Notes: generated by a model from the letters alone, not told the origin. A stretch of DNA of 64,000 nt from Acinetobacter sp. C26M (GCF_023702675.1 NZ_CP098478.1:496001-560000), one strand, 5' to 3'; shown: positions 8,561 through 18,960, counted from the first letter of the stretch. Numbers and translations are program-made.

Positions 8561-10963
8561 TTAGAACTTATAGTTGAATGTTAATGCTGCTGAACGAGGC
8601 TGACCGAGCACAAAACGGCTGCCACCATTGTTCAATGCGCTGATGTAGTCTTTATCTGCTAAGTTGTAGACATTGAGGTTAAGTGATGCATTCTTGTTGA
8701 AGCTATAACCTGCCATTGCATCAAACACGACATAAGATGGTACTTTTGGCATATTGGCTGGAGCAGTGCTATCGGTATTTACACGTTTCTGTTCATCTAC
8801 ATAGCGTGCACCTAAACCTACTTTAAAACCAGCGATGTCATAAGTCGTCCATAATGTTGCAGTCCAATCAGGTGACCAACGTACCGAATCCGTTACTGTT
8901 TTTTCGCCAGTGCTGCTAAAGCTCTGCTGATTTTTCTGCTTGGTTTTCATGTGGGCAACACCCGCAGAAATATTCCACGCATCAGTAATTTGACCCACAA
9001 CACCGAGTTCAACACCTTCAACTCGTGTTTTACCTTCTTGAACAGATTCTTTAGTAATTGGGTCAGTGGTGAATTGGTTTTCATTTTCTGTGTGGTAAAC
9101 GGCAGCATTTAATGCCAGTTTGTTTTTCAGCACGTCCCATTTTCCACCCACTTCATAGTGATTGGTTTCTTGTGGTTTAGCAGCAGAACTATTAATACCT
9201 GTATCTGATAGCCCAAAGTTTGCACTGCCTGGAGGCGTGAGTGATTTTGCATAAGATGCATAAATACTACTGTTTTCAGTTGGCTTAAATAAGCTGCCCA
9301 ATTTCCAACTAACTAAAGTGTCATGTGCTTGTAGATTGGTTGGGGTTTTAGTAACTGCAAGGGTATTTGAATCTGTTGCAACAGCAAGTGCATTGTAATC
9401 CGTTTCATAATAATCAACACGGACACCACCATTAAACTGCAAACGATCATTAAGTAGTTTAACTGTGTCAAACAAATAAGCAGCAGCAGTTTTGGTTTCG
9501 CCATCAGTGTAGCCACCGGTATAGACTAATGCTGGTAGGGCATCGTGGTGGTTTGGATTATATAAATTTGCCGCAGGTGTACTAGGAGCTTTCGTTCCTG
9601 GTGTTTGAGTCGATAGGGTTTTAGAAATTTGTTCTTCTTTCAGAAATTCTAAGCCAGCAACGAGGTCATGCTCTACAGCACCAGTTTTAAAATTAAAGTT
9701 CAAGGTTGATGTGTTGGCAAGAATTTTATTTTCTTGGTCCACACCTTGATACGAGCGAGAAATTGTCCAAGTATCTTTATTGTTTGGATCAAATGTGCCG
9801 TAGTTGAATTTGTAGCTATATGTATTATTTGGATTTACAGTGACATTGACAGATGGTGCATTTCCAATGGCATTAATTCCTGTTAATGCACGTTGCATTC
9901 TGTTTTTACCAAATCGAGAGATATTGGTAAATTTAATGTTCTCGGCAAAATCACTTTCAATTTTAGCAGTGACCATATCTGAGTTAATATCTTCATAGTC
10001 ATTTGCATTGCCGTAAAAGTTACTACGATCGACTTCAGGTGCAGTGCGTAAAGCACTATTAATTTTCTGTGCATCGGCAGAATTATTAATCGCTTCGCGG
10101 ATTTGATTTTGTAAAGCGGTATTTTTAGCGTTTGCGTAGTTAGAAGCATAACCATAATAAAAGCCATTCATACCAATGGTCGGAATACCACCATCAGGAA
10201 TATTATTTTGGCGAACATGCTGAGAATATAGGTAGAAACGCGTATCTGTATTTAGACCGAAAGCAATCGAGGGAGCAATTGCCCAACCATTGTTTTCAAC
10301 AACATCACGTCCTTCAACACCACCATCCTGTCCCATCACATTTAAACGAATCGCTGTACTTTCATTAATTGCCTGATTGATGTCAGCAGTTAAGCGTGCA
10401 TTTTCAGCGGTATTGTAACGTGCTGAAACTTCACGACTACTTTCAGCTTTCGGTAACTTGGTGACTAAGTTGATATAACCTGATGCTGCACCACGACCCG
10501 CTTCTGAGCCAGATGGACCTTTTACAACTTCAATCTGTTCTAAGTTGAATACATCACGACTGACCGCACCAAGATCGCGGATACCATCGACATAGGTTGA
10601 TGTTTGTGTCGAGAAACCACGCATCTGGAAAGTGTCACCTGCGCTAGTATTACCATTCTCACCCATTTGTAGTGTGATGCCTGGGGTATTACGTAGTGCT
10701 TCCACTAATGATGCAGCACCTTGTTCCTGTAACAGTTCTTTTTTAATGACTTGTACAGTTTGAGGTGTATCGAGTAGGGGTTGTGTATATTTTGGAGAGC
10801 TTACTGCATCTACTTTATAGGTATTTTCTGCATTTACTTCAATTGTTGGAAGCTTTGCCACACTTTCTTCTTTAGGGGCAGCATGTGCTGCTAAAGGAAG
10901 GGTTGCTGCAAGTGCAACTAAAGGTGTGGTACGGAAATGTTTACGACTTTTGATTTTTGCCAT
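8561..10963 (-). CDS. TonB-dependent siderophore receptor (second copy)
   Basis: Outer-membrane ferric-siderophore importer of 800 residues. It has a signal peptide (about 1-29, ending AAHA), a short linker, a plug domain (about 60-180, with FQMRGFSTQTSTYVDGIRD) and a barrel ending in LTFNYKF. The plug resembles the 755-residue receptor downstream (LPTI, LLDTPQTVQVI, TYVDGIRDLGAV), while the extracellular loops differ strongly. It is followed by its own PiuC-type hydroxylase and an FMN oxidase. A very good Fur box lies 120 bases upstream. It belongs to the Fiu/PiuA-like siderophore group; the ligand is not predictable by eye. Confidence 0.87.
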   Translation of the reverse strand: MAKIKSRKHFRTTPLVALAATLPLAAHAAPKEESVAKLPTIEVNAENTYKVDAVSSPKYTQPLLDTPQTVQVIKKELLQEQGAASLVEALRNTPGITLQMGENGNTSAGDTFQMRGFSTQTSTYVDGIRDLGAVSRDVFNLEQIEVVKGPSGSEAGRGAASGYINLVTKLPKAESSREVSARYNTAENARLTADINQAINESTAIRLNVMGQDGGVEGRDVVENNGWAIAPSIAFGLNTDTRFYLYSQHVRQNNIPDGGIPTIGMNGFYYGYASNYANAKNTALQNQIREAINNSADAQKINSALRTAPEVDRSNFYGNANDYEDINSDMVTAKIESDFAENIKFTNISRFGKNRMQRALTGINAIGNAPSVNVTVNPNNTYSYKFNYGTFDPNNKDTWTISRSYQGVDQENKILANTSTLNFNFKTGAVEHDLVAGLEFLKEEQISKTLSTQTPGTKAPSTPAANLYNPNHHDALPALVYTGGYTDGETKTAAAYLFDTVKLLNDRLQFNGGVRVDYYETDYNALAVATDSNTLAVTKTPTNLQAHDTLVSWKLGSLFKPTENSSIYASYAKSLTPPGSANFGLSDTGINSSAAKPQETNHYEVGGKWDVLKNKLALNAAVYHTENENQFTTDPITKESVQEGKTRVEGVELGVVGQITDAWNISAGVAHMKTKQKNQQSFSSTGEKTVTDSVRWSPDWTATLWTTYDIAGFKVGLGARYVDEQKRVNTDSTAPANMPKVPSYVVFDAMAGYSFNKNASLNLNVYNLADKDYISALNNGGSRFVLGQPRSAALTFNYKF

Positions 10964-11082
10964 TGAGAGAACCCCTGAAATTGAAGTGTGAATGACAGAA
11001 CTTTCAACCTGATGAAACTTTTACAAAAAAGGAGTAAAAGTAGATTAATTGTTAATCTATGTAACAATATGTGCGAAGTCTA

Positions 11083-11106
11083 TTGATAATTATTATCGTT
11101 ATCAAT
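11083..11106 (-). promoter_or_regulatory. Fur box upstream of the second receptor
   Basis: The core GATAATTATTATCGTTATC (11085-11103) matches the 19-bp Fur consensus at about 17 of 19 positions and sits inside a palindrome with ATTGATAA / TTATCAAT arms. The rest of the 469-base gap (10964-11432) is AT-rich with no ORF that I would call. Confidence 0.8.
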
Positions 11107-11368
11107 AGCTTTAGCTTCTGTATAAGGATCTGTATATATTTATTATTTTGAAATTTAAGGATATTTTTCCGAATTGGTATTAATGATGAATAATTGTGCA
11201 AAATAACAATGTAGTGATGGTTATATTTAATTTATTGATATAAAAGTTTTTTATTAAAGTTTTATTTAATTTTGATCAGGGTTTTAGAGGGTCAGATATT
11301 TGAATATAAGGGGAAGTAGGGGGATCTTTATAGGAGTATTTTTGTAAAATTGAATTTAGGGTGAGCAT

Positions 11369-11409
11369 TTTTCACTAATCATTAGGTGATCTCTAATGAC
11401 TAGTGAAAA
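11369..11409 (-). terminator. Inverted repeat downstream of the third receptor
   Basis: Arms TTTTCACTA-n-TCATTAG and CTAATGA-n-TAGTGAAAA flank a 7-base loop, giving 16 paired bases with one mismatch, 23 bases past the stop. No long U tract follows, so termination is plausible but not certain. Confidence 0.45.
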
Positions 11410-11432
11410 GATTAAGATGGAAAGGACTGAGT

Positions 11433-13637
11433 TTAGAAAGAGAAAGTAGTGCTTAATTGAACGCGACGACCTTCTTGGGTATTACTGTAGCGGTTATAGT
11501 AGCTAGTACCAACACGCTCATAGTCATTGAAATTCTTATCAAAAACATTATACAGAGCAACGCCCAAGTTCCAGTTTGGTGTGATATTAAAATTAGAGCC
11601 TACATGTAATAAGGCATATTCTTTATAATCACCCAAAGCATCGTAAGCATTTTTTTCTGCAGTACTCATATTTTGATAAGTTTTAAGGTAGCGAGCCCTT
11701 TCGCTGCGGTATTCACCACGAGCCCAAAGTTGGATATTGTCATCTGCCTGCCATTTAAGTGAAGCATTGGCAATATGTTCGGGTGTATCATTAAGTGGTG
11801 GATTCCCAATACTCTTGTCTTTAATCTCAGTGTTTGTCCATGTGTAGTTGATACCAAACTTCCAATCAGGAACAAACTCCCAGTTAAATCCTGTTTCTAC
11901 CCCATAAATTTCAGCTTTTTCAGCATTGGTTGGTCGGGTAACATTCCAAGAGCGAGTCCCTGTATCTCCATTTTCCATTAGCCAAGGTGTGCCAACACTT
12001 GCCATAAAGTTTTCACAAGCAATTTTTCCACCAAAAGCATCACTACTGGCAGCATCACAAGTTCTTTCAATTGCCCCAGTTACGATTTTGTCTTTAACTT
12101 GGCTATAAAAAGCTGTCATGTTTGCATCAAAATTAGAGCCATTACTAAAATACGTTCCAATTTCGAAGTTGTTACTTTTTTCAGGTTTTAAATCTGGATT
12201 TCCAAAGAGAGGGATTCTACCTTGTCCACCAACGTTATAGATGCCATCAGTTAAGCGTTCAAGTCTCGGCGCTTTGTAGCCCTCGTTATATCCACCTTTG
12301 AACGTCCAGTTGTCATTCGCATTCCAGACCAAATAAGCACGAGGAGTCCAGAAGTCTCCGAAGGTATCATGGTCGTCGTATCGTAAACCAAGCGTAAGTG
12401 CCAGACTATCTGTGATTGACCATGTATCTTCAGCGAAAAGACCTAACTGTTTAAAGGAGATTTCTTTATTGGCACGTAAACCATCTTTGATATTAGCTTC
12501 CCACCATTGACCACCTAGAGTGATTTTATGACCCGAGAAATGTTCAGTCGTAAATTTGGTATCAAAAGTCGTATCTTCACTTTCCAAAAGTCTTGGGGTA
12601 ATGGCTTTAGATCCATTTTGAGCGCGAGACGGGATTAGGCGACCAATAGTTTCAGTTTGAATATTACTAATACTGGATTCTAAATTACCAAAGTCACTTC
12701 TCCATGTATGCGCTAAAATATATTTTTCACGATTATATTTTTGAGCTTCTGAATAGCCGCCATTCGCGCCTAAAGTGCCTAATTGCCCTTTGCTGTTATC
12801 ATACCATTGCTTTGTTTGTTCATATTCCACAGATAAATCATGGTTGTCTGTAGGGGTGAGTGTTAAACGCGCACCAATTGTTTCAATATCTGATTTAGTT
12901 GGGTTATTTCCCATATTCAATGATTCATCAGTTGACTCATCATCCTTCCTAACAACATTGGATTGGTCTCTCTCCGCCTTTCTGCCTCTTAATTGTAAGC
13001 CTAGTAGATTTTTTATAAGTGGACCCGTAATAAATGCATCAGCAGAGCGTTGATTACCAAAATCAGATGAATTAGGCAGAATTGTACCTTCTAATGTCAC
13101 CGAGCCTGTCCACTCATCAGTTACTTTTTTAGTAATAATGTTGACTACACCACCCATAGCATCAGAACCATAAAGTGTAGAAGCAGGTCCTCGAATTACT
13201 TCGATTCGTTCAATTGCAGATATTGGGGGAATAAAACTGTTATTGGATTCACCAAAACCATTTGGCGTTATATCACCAGTACTGTTTTGTCTTCTGCCAT
13301 CTACTAATACAAGTGTGTATTCCGAATCCATTCCTCGAATACGAATATTCAAACCACCTGTTTTGCCTGCTGTTGGGCTGATATCAACGCCTTCTACATC
13401 AACTAATGCATCTGCAATGGAATTAATTCTTTTATCTTTCAAATCTTGAGCAGTAATAACTGTGATACTTGCTGGTGCATTTTTAATATCTTGTTCAAAA
13501 CCAGCTGCCGATACCACAATGGTTGCAAGTTGGTGTGTGTTGGTATTTTCAGATGCTGCCGTCGTATCTGCAAAAGCGGATGTGGTCATTGCCCCAAGTA
13601 ATGCGAATGAAAGGGGGTTCAAATTAAATTTACTCAT
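11433..13637 (-). CDS. TonB-dependent receptor, CirA-like catecholate/colicin receptor family
   Basis: Outer-membrane receptor of 734 residues with a signal peptide (about 1-23, ending AFA). The plug carries NAPASITVITAQDL, YTLVLVDGRRQNS and IERIEVIRGPASTLYGSDA, then GGVVNIITKK, and closely follows the pattern of E. coli CirA. The barrel ends in LSTTFSF. It probably takes up catecholate degradation products or ferric catecholates; Acinetobacter orthologues are sometimes named PirA. It has no hydroxylase partner, and a Fur box precedes it. It is transcribed divergently from tig. Confidence 0.85.
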   Translation of the reverse strand: MSKFNLNPLSFALLGAMTTSAFADTTAASENTNTHQLATIVVSAAGFEQDIKNAPASITVITAQDLKDKRINSIADALVDVEGVDISPTAGKTGGLNIRIRGMDSEYTLVLVDGRRQNSTGDITPNGFGESNNSFIPPISAIERIEVIRGPASTLYGSDAMGGVVNIITKKVTDEWTGSVTLEGTILPNSSDFGNQRSADAFITGPLIKNLLGLQLRGRKAERDQSNVVRKDDESTDESLNMGNNPTKSDIETIGARLTLTPTDNHDLSVEYEQTKQWYDNSKGQLGTLGANGGYSEAQKYNREKYILAHTWRSDFGNLESSISNIQTETIGRLIPSRAQNGSKAITPRLLESEDTTFDTKFTTEHFSGHKITLGGQWWEANIKDGLRANKEISFKQLGLFAEDTWSITDSLALTLGLRYDDHDTFGDFWTPRAYLVWNANDNWTFKGGYNEGYKAPRLERLTDGIYNVGGQGRIPLFGNPDLKPEKSNNFEIGTYFSNGSNFDANMTAFYSQVKDKIVTGAIERTCDAASSDAFGGKIACENFMASVGTPWLMENGDTGTRSWNVTRPTNAEKAEIYGVETGFNWEFVPDWKFGINYTWTNTEIKDKSIGNPPLNDTPEHIANASLKWQADDNIQLWARGEYRSERARYLKTYQNMSTAEKNAYDALGDYKEYALLHVGSNFNITPNWNLGVALYNVFDKNFNDYERVGTSYYNRYSNTQEGRRVQLSTTFSF

Positions 13638-13696
13638 AACTAGAGTTCCAAAGCTGGACGAGAAAAATAGAACAATTGTTCAAAAAGAACGCAAAG

Positions 13697-13719
13697 TATA
13701 ATGATAATACCTATCATTA
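13697..13719 (-). promoter_or_regulatory. Fur box upstream of the third receptor
   Basis: Arms TAATGATA and TATCATTA flank 5 bases. The segment starting TATAATGATAAT matches the Fur consensus at about 15 of 19 positions, 60 bases before the receptor ATG. Confidence 0.7.
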
Positions 13720-13811
13720 ACAACAAAAAATAACGTTTGTTTTAAGATTCATTTAAGAAAACTATGATTTTGGATAAAAATGAAAATATATTTGCTTTTT
13801 TAGCATCCGAT

Positions 13812-13840
13812 TTTGTATATCCAGAAAGTTGTCATATAAT
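13812..13840 (+). promoter_or_regulatory. Candidate sigma-70 promoter of tig
   Basis: A perfect TATAAT at 13835-13840 has a weak -35 (TTGTAT/TTTGTA near 13812-13818) 16-17 bases upstream. The tig ATG is 45 bases downstream. Confidence 0.5.
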
Positions 13841-13885
13841 GTGGCACTTTAAAAATTGTTATTACTAACTAATATCGAGGAAGCC

Positions 13886-15217
13886 ATGCAAGTAACGACT
13901 GAAGCGGTTTCGGGCGTTGCCCGTCGTTTAAATGTTTCTGTACCGACGAGCCGTGTTAACGAGCAATTTGAAGCTCGCTTACAACGCACTGCCAAAACTG
14001 TGAAGATCAACGGCTTCCGTCCAGGTAAAGTGCCTTTGAACGTTGTTCGCCGTGAATATGGTGCGGGCATTTATCAAGAAGTTGTGAATGACATCATTCG
14101 CGACACAGTATTTGAAGCAATTCAACAAGAAAAAATCAATGCGGTCGGTATGCCGAACATTGAAAAAGTTGAAAACAAAGATGATGCTTTAGTTTTTGAA
14201 GCGACTGTTGAAGTTTACCCAGAAGTAGAAGTGAAAGCTTTTGCTGACTTGGAAGTTGAACGTAAAGCATCAGAAATCAACGACAAAGACGTTGATGTAA
14301 TGATCGAAAACTTGCAAAAACAACGTCAAACTTGGGCTGTAACTAAAGGTATGGCGAAGAAAGACATGCAAGTAACTTTCGACTTCGAAGGTACTGTTGA
14401 CGGTGAGAAGTTTGAAGGCGGCGCTGCTGAAGACTTTAAACTTGTACTTGGTTCAGGTCGTATGATTCCTGGCTTTGAAGACGGTATCGTTGGTATGAAA
14501 GCTGGCGAAGAGAAAGTGATTGATGTAACTTTCCCAGAAGATTACCAAGCTGAAAACTTGGCTGGTAAAGCAGCTCAATTCAAAATCACTGTGAAGCAAG
14601 TTGAAAAAGCAAAACTTCCAGAAATTGATGCTGAATTCTTAAAAATCTTTGGTTTGACTGAAGAAGAAGGCTTAGACAAGTTAAAAGCTGACGTTCGTAA
14701 GAATATGGAACGTGAAGTTCGCAACGGTCTTCGTAACCAAGTTAAACAAGCTGCATTTGATGCACTTGTTGCTGCAAACGAAATTGAAGTTCCTACTTCA
14801 ATGGTTGCTCAAGAAATTGACCGTCAACGTCAACAGATGATTCAACAGTTCACTCAACAGTTTGGTGCTCAAGGTGCAGGCGCATTTGACAGCAGCATGC
14901 TTCCTGATGAATTGTTCAAAGAACAAGCTGAAAAATCAGTTAAGCTTGGTGTATTGGTAAGCAAAGTATTGGCTGACGCTAAACTTGAAGTTGACCAATC
15001 ACGTGTTGATGCTTACATTGATGACATGGCTTCTTCTTATGAAGATCCAACAGAAGTTGTTGAATACTTCAAAAATGACAAACAACAACGCGCTCAAATC
15101 GAAGCTGTTGTATTAGAAGACCAAGTTGTTGATCACATCTTAGCTGCTGCTAAAGTAAAAGATGTTGCGATCAGCTATGAAGACTTATTGAAAGAACAAC
15201 AAGCTCGCCGTGGCTAA
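13886..15217 (+). CDS. tig: Trigger factor (ribosome-associated chaperone)
   Basis: Peptidyl-prolyl isomerase chaperone that binds nascent chains at the ribosome exit tunnel. From ATG 13886 it has 443 residues, near the usual 430-450. The N-terminal ribosome-binding domain includes the signature GFRPGKVP (about 44-51). An FKBP-type isomerase domain (about 160-245, with [14 protein letters not shown] and [10 protein letters not shown]) and a long helical C-terminal chaperone domain follow. The GAGGAAG ribosome site sits just before this ATG; a TTG 30 bases upstream is in frame but has none. It is followed by clpP and clpX, the conserved order in gammaproteobacteria, with a terminator between tig and clpP. 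Confidence 0.97.
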   Translation: MQVTTEAVSGVARRLNVSVPTSRVNEQFEARLQRTAKTVKINGFRPGKVPLNVVRREYGAGIYQEVVNDIIRDTVFEAIQQEKINAVGMPNIEKVENKDDALVFEATVEVYPEVEVKAFADLEVERKASEINDKDVDVMIENLQKQRQTWAVTKGMAKKDMQVTFDFEGTVDGEKFEGGAAEDFKLVLGSGRMIPGFEDGIVGMKAGEEKVIDVTFPEDYQAENLAGKAAQFKITVKQVEKAKLPEIDAEFLKIFGLTEEEGLDKLKADVRKNMEREVRNGLRNQVKQAAFDALVAANEIEVPTSMVAQEIDRQRQQMIQQFTQQFGAQGAGAFDSSMLPDELFKEQAEKSVKLGVLVSKVLADAKLEVDQSRVDAYIDDMASSYEDPTEVVEYFKNDKQQRAQIEAVVLEDQVVDHILAAAKVKDVAISYEDLLKEQQARRG

Positions 15218-15238
15218 TCTTTTAAAAAGTTGAATCAA

Positions 15239-15270
15239 GAAAAAGGCGCTTAATGCGCCTTTTTCTTTTT
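15239..15270 (+). terminator. Terminator after tig
   Basis: An AAAAAGGCGC / GCGCCTTTTT stem with a 5-base loop and T tract lies 22 bases after the tig stop. Confidence 0.85.
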
Positions 15271-15415
15271 GGGTTTGCTTCGCTTTCATTGATGTATTTT
15301 ATTATCAGTTAAAGCGTTGATGTAAGCTCTTTAAACCCTCTGTTATGAAAGTGTTAATTTAATTAGGAATTGCCAGATTTTAGTCTAAAAAATCGAATAT
15401 TTCAGATTGAATCTT

Positions 15416-15444
15416 TTGCAATTTCATTGATTATCCCTCATATT
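15416..15444 (+). promoter_or_regulatory. Possible clpP promoter
   Basis: TTGCAA, a 17-base spacer and CATATT each match four of six consensus bases, 45 bases before the clpP ATG. A heat-shock-type promoter was not recognisable. Confidence 0.3.
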
Positions 15445-15488
15445 GTTGGCATAGATCGAGTCACAATAATTTAGGAATAAGTAAACGT

Positions 15489-16094
15489 ATGTATGTTCCA
15501 ACAATTGAAAATGCTTTAGTTCCTGTTGTCGTTGAACAATCATCTCGTGGTGAGCGTTCATTCGATATTTTTTCACGTCTATTACGTGAGCGTGTTATTT
15601 TCTTAACGGGTGAAGTTGAAGATAACATGGCGAACTTAATCGTTGCGCAGATGTTATTTCTTGAAGCAGAAAATCCAGAAAAAGATATTCACCTTTATAT
15701 CAATTCACCTGGCGGTTCAGTAACTGCGGGTATGGCGATTTATGACACCATGCAGTTTATCAAACCAGATGTTGTGACATACTGTATGGGACAAGCAGCA
15801 TCAATGGGTGCATTCTTATTGAATGCGGGTGCAAAAGGCAAGCGTTACTGTCTTGAAAATGCTCGTGTGATGATCCACCAACCACTAGGTGGTTTCCGTG
15901 GTCAGGCTTCTGATATTGAAATTCACGCACGTGAAATTCTGTTCATTAAAGAGCGTTTAAATCGCTTAATGGCTGAACATAGTGGTCAAGATTACGAGAC
16001 CGTTGCACGTGATACAGATCGTGATAATTTCATGACTGCACAAGCAGCCAAAGAATATGGTTTAGTAGATGAAGTGCTAAGCAAACGTCCCTGA
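15489..16094 (+). CDS. clpP: ATP-dependent Clp protease proteolytic subunit
   Basis: Serine peptidase that forms the double-heptamer proteolytic chamber and works with ClpX (and ClpA). It has 201 residues. The catalytic triad is visible: S105 in GQAASMG, H130 in MIHQP and D179 in DTDRDN, with spacing identical to E. coli ClpP. The N-terminal loop starts [17 protein letters not shown]. Its ATG follows AGGAATAAG. clpX begins 41 bases downstream, so the two are probably co-transcribed. Confidence 0.98.
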   Translation: MYVPTIENALVPVVVEQSSRGERSFDIFSRLLRERVIFLTGEVEDNMANLIVAQMLFLEAENPEKDIHLYINSPGGSVTAGMAIYDTMQFIKPDVVTYCMGQAASMGAFLLNAGAKGKRYCLENARVMIHQPLGGFRGQASDIEIHAREILFIKERLNRLMAEHSGQDYETVARDTDRDNFMTAQAAKEYGLVDEVLSKRP

Positions 16095-16135
16095 TTTTTA
16101 GGACCTAAGTTTAAGATTTAAGTTGTGGAGTAAAT

Positions 16136-17446
16136 ATGTCCGAACATCCTCAAGGACAAAAACATTGTTCATTTTGTGGTAAGACGCAATCTGAAGTTGG
16201 AAAATTGATTGCTGGTGAGGACGCATATATTTGTAATGAGTGTGTAGATGTCTGCTTAGATCTCGTTCAAACCAGTCAACAAGTTGAAGCAGGTGATTGG
16301 GCAACTAAAGCCCTGCCAAAACCACACGAAATACGTGCTGCCTTGGACCAATATGTGATTGGGCAAGATGTTGCGAAGAAAACCTTATCTGTTGCGGTCT
16401 ATAACCACTATAAGCGTTTAAAAGTAGGCCAGTCGACTCACGGACATCAAGAGATTGAAATCGCAAAAAGTAATATTTTGCTGATCGGACCAACAGGTTC
16501 GGGTAAAACATTACTTGCACAAACACTTGCACGTCTGCTTGATGTTCCATTTGCGATGGCAGATGCAACCACTTTAACCGAAGCAGGTTATGTGGGTGAA
16601 GATGTAGAAAACATCGTGCAGAAGTTGTTGCAAAAAGCGGATTATGATGTAGAAAAAGCGCAAAAAGGCATTATCTATATTGATGAGATTGATAAGATTA
16701 CCCGTAAATCTGAAAATCCGTCAATTACCCGTGATGTGTCTGGTGAGGGCGTACAACAAGCATTGTTAAAAATGATTGAAGGTACGGTTGCTTCTATTCC
16801 ACCACAAGGTGGTCGTAAGCATCCACAGCAAGAGTTCATCCAGATTGATACTGCAAATATCCTATTTATTTGTGGTGGTGCATTCTCTGGCTTGGAAAAA
16901 ATTGTTCAACAGCGCCAAGAGAAAGGTGGAATTGGTTTCACAGCAGATGTGAAGAATAAAGATGACAGTAAAAAAGTCTCTGAATTGTTCCGTCAAGTAG
17001 AAGCAACTGACTTAGTTAAATTCGGTTTGATTCCTGAGTTTATTGGTCGTTTGCCTGTGATTGCAACTTTAGAAGAGCTGGATGAAGAAGCATTAATGCA
17101 GATTCTGACAGAACCTAAAAATGCATTAACACGTCAATACCAATATCTATTCACCATGGAAAATGTAGACCTTGTCTTTGATGAGTCTGCATTACGAGCT
17201 GTGGCGAAGAAAGCTCTTGAGCGTAATACTGGTGCGCGTGGTTTACGTTCTATTCTGGAAAATGTATTACTGGAAACCATGTATGACTTACCAAGTCGTA
17301 CGGATGTTGGTACGGTCATTGTGGATGAAGCTGTCATTAATGGTACAGCGAAGCCAACATTTAAAGCAGAGCGCTTGCCGCAAGTAGGTACGCCAGAACT
17401 GACTGAAAAGAAGGATTTAAAGGTGATTGACTCTAAATCAGCTTAA
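16136..17446 (+). CDS. clpX: ATP-dependent Clp protease ATP-binding subunit ClpX
   Basis: AAA+ unfoldase that recognises tagged substrates and threads them into ClpP. It has 436 residues. The N-terminal zinc-binding domain has C11, C14, C33 and C36. Walker A is GPTGSGKT (118-125), Walker B is IIYIDEID (179-186), and the pore loop is GYVG (151-154). The ClpP-docking IGF loop is seen in GGIGF. The sensor-2 arginine region NTGARGLRS is near the C-terminus. The ATG follows GGAGTAAAT. A terminator follows the stop. Confidence 0.98.
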   Translation: MSEHPQGQKHCSFCGKTQSEVGKLIAGEDAYICNECVDVCLDLVQTSQQVEAGDWATKALPKPHEIRAALDQYVIGQDVAKKTLSVAVYNHYKRLKVGQSTHGHQEIEIAKSNILLIGPTGSGKTLLAQTLARLLDVPFAMADATTLTEAGYVGEDVENIVQKLLQKADYDVEKAQKGIIYIDEIDKITRKSENPSITRDVSGEGVQQALLKMIEGTVASIPPQGGRKHPQQEFIQIDTANILFICGGAFSGLEKIVQQRQEKGGIGFTADVKNKDDSKKVSELFRQVEATDLVKFGLIPEFIGRLPVIATLEELDEEALMQILTEPKNALTRQYQYLFTMENVDLVFDESALRAVAKKALERNTGARGLRSILENVLLETMYDLPSRTDVGTVIVDEAVINGTAKPTFKAERLPQVGTPELTEKKDLKVIDSKSA

Positions 17447-17459
17447 TTCTCATTCATCT

Positions 17460-17498
17460 AAAAAAGCATGAAAGGCTTGGCTTTTCATGCTTTTTTTA
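17460..17498 (+). terminator. Terminator after clpX
   Basis: An AAAAAGCATGAAA stem against TTTTCATGCTTTTTTT, with an 8-base loop and T7 tract, lies 14 bases past the clpX stop. Confidence 0.85.
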
Positions 17499-17599
17499 TT
17501 TGCAATTAGTCGTTGAGGTGTTAATCTTAAAAAATTGAAAAAATGCGCATAGTTTTGCGCTGTTAAAAATAAATCCAAGAAAACGCCTTGAGGGATGTC

Positions 17600-18316
17600 A
17601 TGCGTTATTTAATATTGTCATTATGTTGTGCTGGGGTATTGGCTGGCTGTCAAAGTCATAAGACAGTTGAAGAAAAACCAACCGCACTGACCGCAACATT
17701 ACCACCCGTAGACACAGCAAAAGAACCAGGTCTATTTGATCAGTACCATGTGGGTGGTTTTACTGTCGGTGGTTGGGTCAACCAAAAGTTAGGCCAATAT
17801 TACGCACCAATCAAACCACAAAATGAACAGGCTGCGGTGGTTTATTTATATCGTCCAGATACACGTTGGAACCGTCAGGAAATTGCTGCGGCCAACTTAT
17901 TTATCAATGGTCATCGTATTCCGAGCTTATTACATAATCATTATTACTGGGTGGAACTACCTACGGGAACTTATCGCTTGAGTGTGAGTCGCCCATTGGC
18001 GGGATTGCACTTCCAGAAACCGAAATATCTCGATTTTACGGTCGATGCTGCACAAACTTATTTCATTAAATATGATGAAGAAAATAAAATTTCTCGTAGT
18101 GAGCATACAGGCCCATTTATGATTACACCTGACAAGGTGGCGCATCAAGAAATCGCATTTACCCGTTTAAAGTCTTCCAGCTATAACTTTGTTGCGCAAG
18201 ATGCATCGGGCAAGGTTCGCTCAAAACCTCAAGAATTAAAACCAGCAAAGTATGATGAAAAGTCAGAGATACATTTGGTTAAGCCATTTAAGCTTTGGAA
18301 TCCATTAACTTGGTAG
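17600..18316 (+). CDS. DUF2846-like lipoprotein
   Basis: Predicted envelope lipoprotein of 238 residues. The signal peptide ends in the lipobox LAGC, giving a mature N-terminal CQSHK. The central region (AVVYLYRP, then LFINGHRI and YYWVELPTGTYRLSV) resembles the DUF2846 family of small beta-rich lipoproteins. The ATG at 17600 is preferred over an in-frame TTG 12 bases upstream because GAGGGA sits at the right distance. No role is known. It ends 14 bases from the convergent DUF2059 gene. Confidence 0.8.
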   Translation: MRYLILSLCCAGVLAGCQSHKTVEEKPTALTATLPPVDTAKEPGLFDQYHVGGFTVGGWVNQKLGQYYAPIKPQNEQAAVVYLYRPDTRWNRQEIAAANLFINGHRIPSLLHNHYYWVELPTGTYRLSVSRPLAGLHFQKPKYLDFTVDAAQTYFIKYDEENKISRSEHTGPFMITPDKVAHQEIAFTRLKSSSYNFVAQDASGKVRSKPQELKPAKYDEKSEIHLVKPFKLWNPLTW

Positions 18317-18330
18317 GTTTGCTTGAGCAG

Positions 18331-18873
18331 TTACTCATCCTGAATTAAAGGTTTGATGATGGTGAGGAACTGCTCTTTTAATTGTGAGCTCTGCTCTGGG
18401 TCATTTAAGGTTTTTTGACTTAAGTTATTCATATATTGAAAAACATTGGTACTGATTTGCAAGGTTTTTTGATTAATGGATTTACCTTCAGGTGTTTTTA
18501 AGAATTTCAAATAGGCTTGTATTTCTTCTTCGCTCAAGGTATCTGCATAAATCTTCTCGATTGCCTGAATAGTTTCAGGGCGAGCAAAGACTTTTGAACT
18601 GGTATCTTTAAGTAATTGGCTCAATTCCAACACAGCAAGATGTTCTTGTGTTGTGGTCAGTTCTTCTTTTCCTAAGACTCTTAATAAAATATTTTCAGCT
18701 TCAAGATCGAGTGTTGGTTGCATTTCATCGAGTGAGGTATTTAAAACATTTTCAAGCTCGCTCAGTCTAATCAGTTCTTTGACTGATTTACTTTGGGCTG
18801 GGGATGCAAAGGTATTTTGCACGCCAACGAGAAGGCAAAGTCCAATCACCATGTTGAACATGTATTTATTCAT
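18331..18873 (-). CDS. DUF2059-like exported protein
   Basis: Exported helical protein of 180 residues with a signal peptide (about 1-23, ending TFA). The C-terminal half has the DUF2059 pattern YADTLSEEEIQAYLKFLKTP followed by EGKSI. No cysteines or catalytic motifs are visible. It probably has a periplasmic location. It is convergent with the lipoprotein gene to its left, and the fumA terminator lies between its start and fumA. Function is unknown. Confidence 0.75.
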   Translation of the reverse strand: MNKYMFNMVIGLCLLVGVQNTFASPAQSKSVKELIRLSELENVLNTSLDEMQPTLDLEAENILLRVLGKEELTTTQEHLAVLELSQLLKDTSSKVFARPETIQAIEKIYADTLSEEEIQAYLKFLKTPEGKSINQKTLQISTNVFQYMNNLSQKTLNDPEQSSQLKEQFLTIIKPLIQDE

Positions 18874-18927
18874 CTATAGACCGCCTTATTGTTCTCGTCT
18901 TTTTTATAATTTAGCAGAAGCCATAGG

Positions 18928-18960
18928 CAAAAAAATAGCCGAATACGATGATTCGGCTAT
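18928..18960 (-). terminator. Terminator after fumA
   Basis: A 10-bp perfect stem (ATAGCCGAAT / ATTCGGCTAT) with a 6-base loop is followed by T7 on the minus strand. Confidence 0.85.

Noticed and set aside
13856..13885. TTG start for trigger factor
   Set aside because: The ATG at 13886 has GAGGAAG directly upstream and gives the standard MQVTTE N-terminus.
16098..16304. ORF antisense to the 5' end of clpX
   Set aside because: It is a shadow of clpX codon usage with no start signal.
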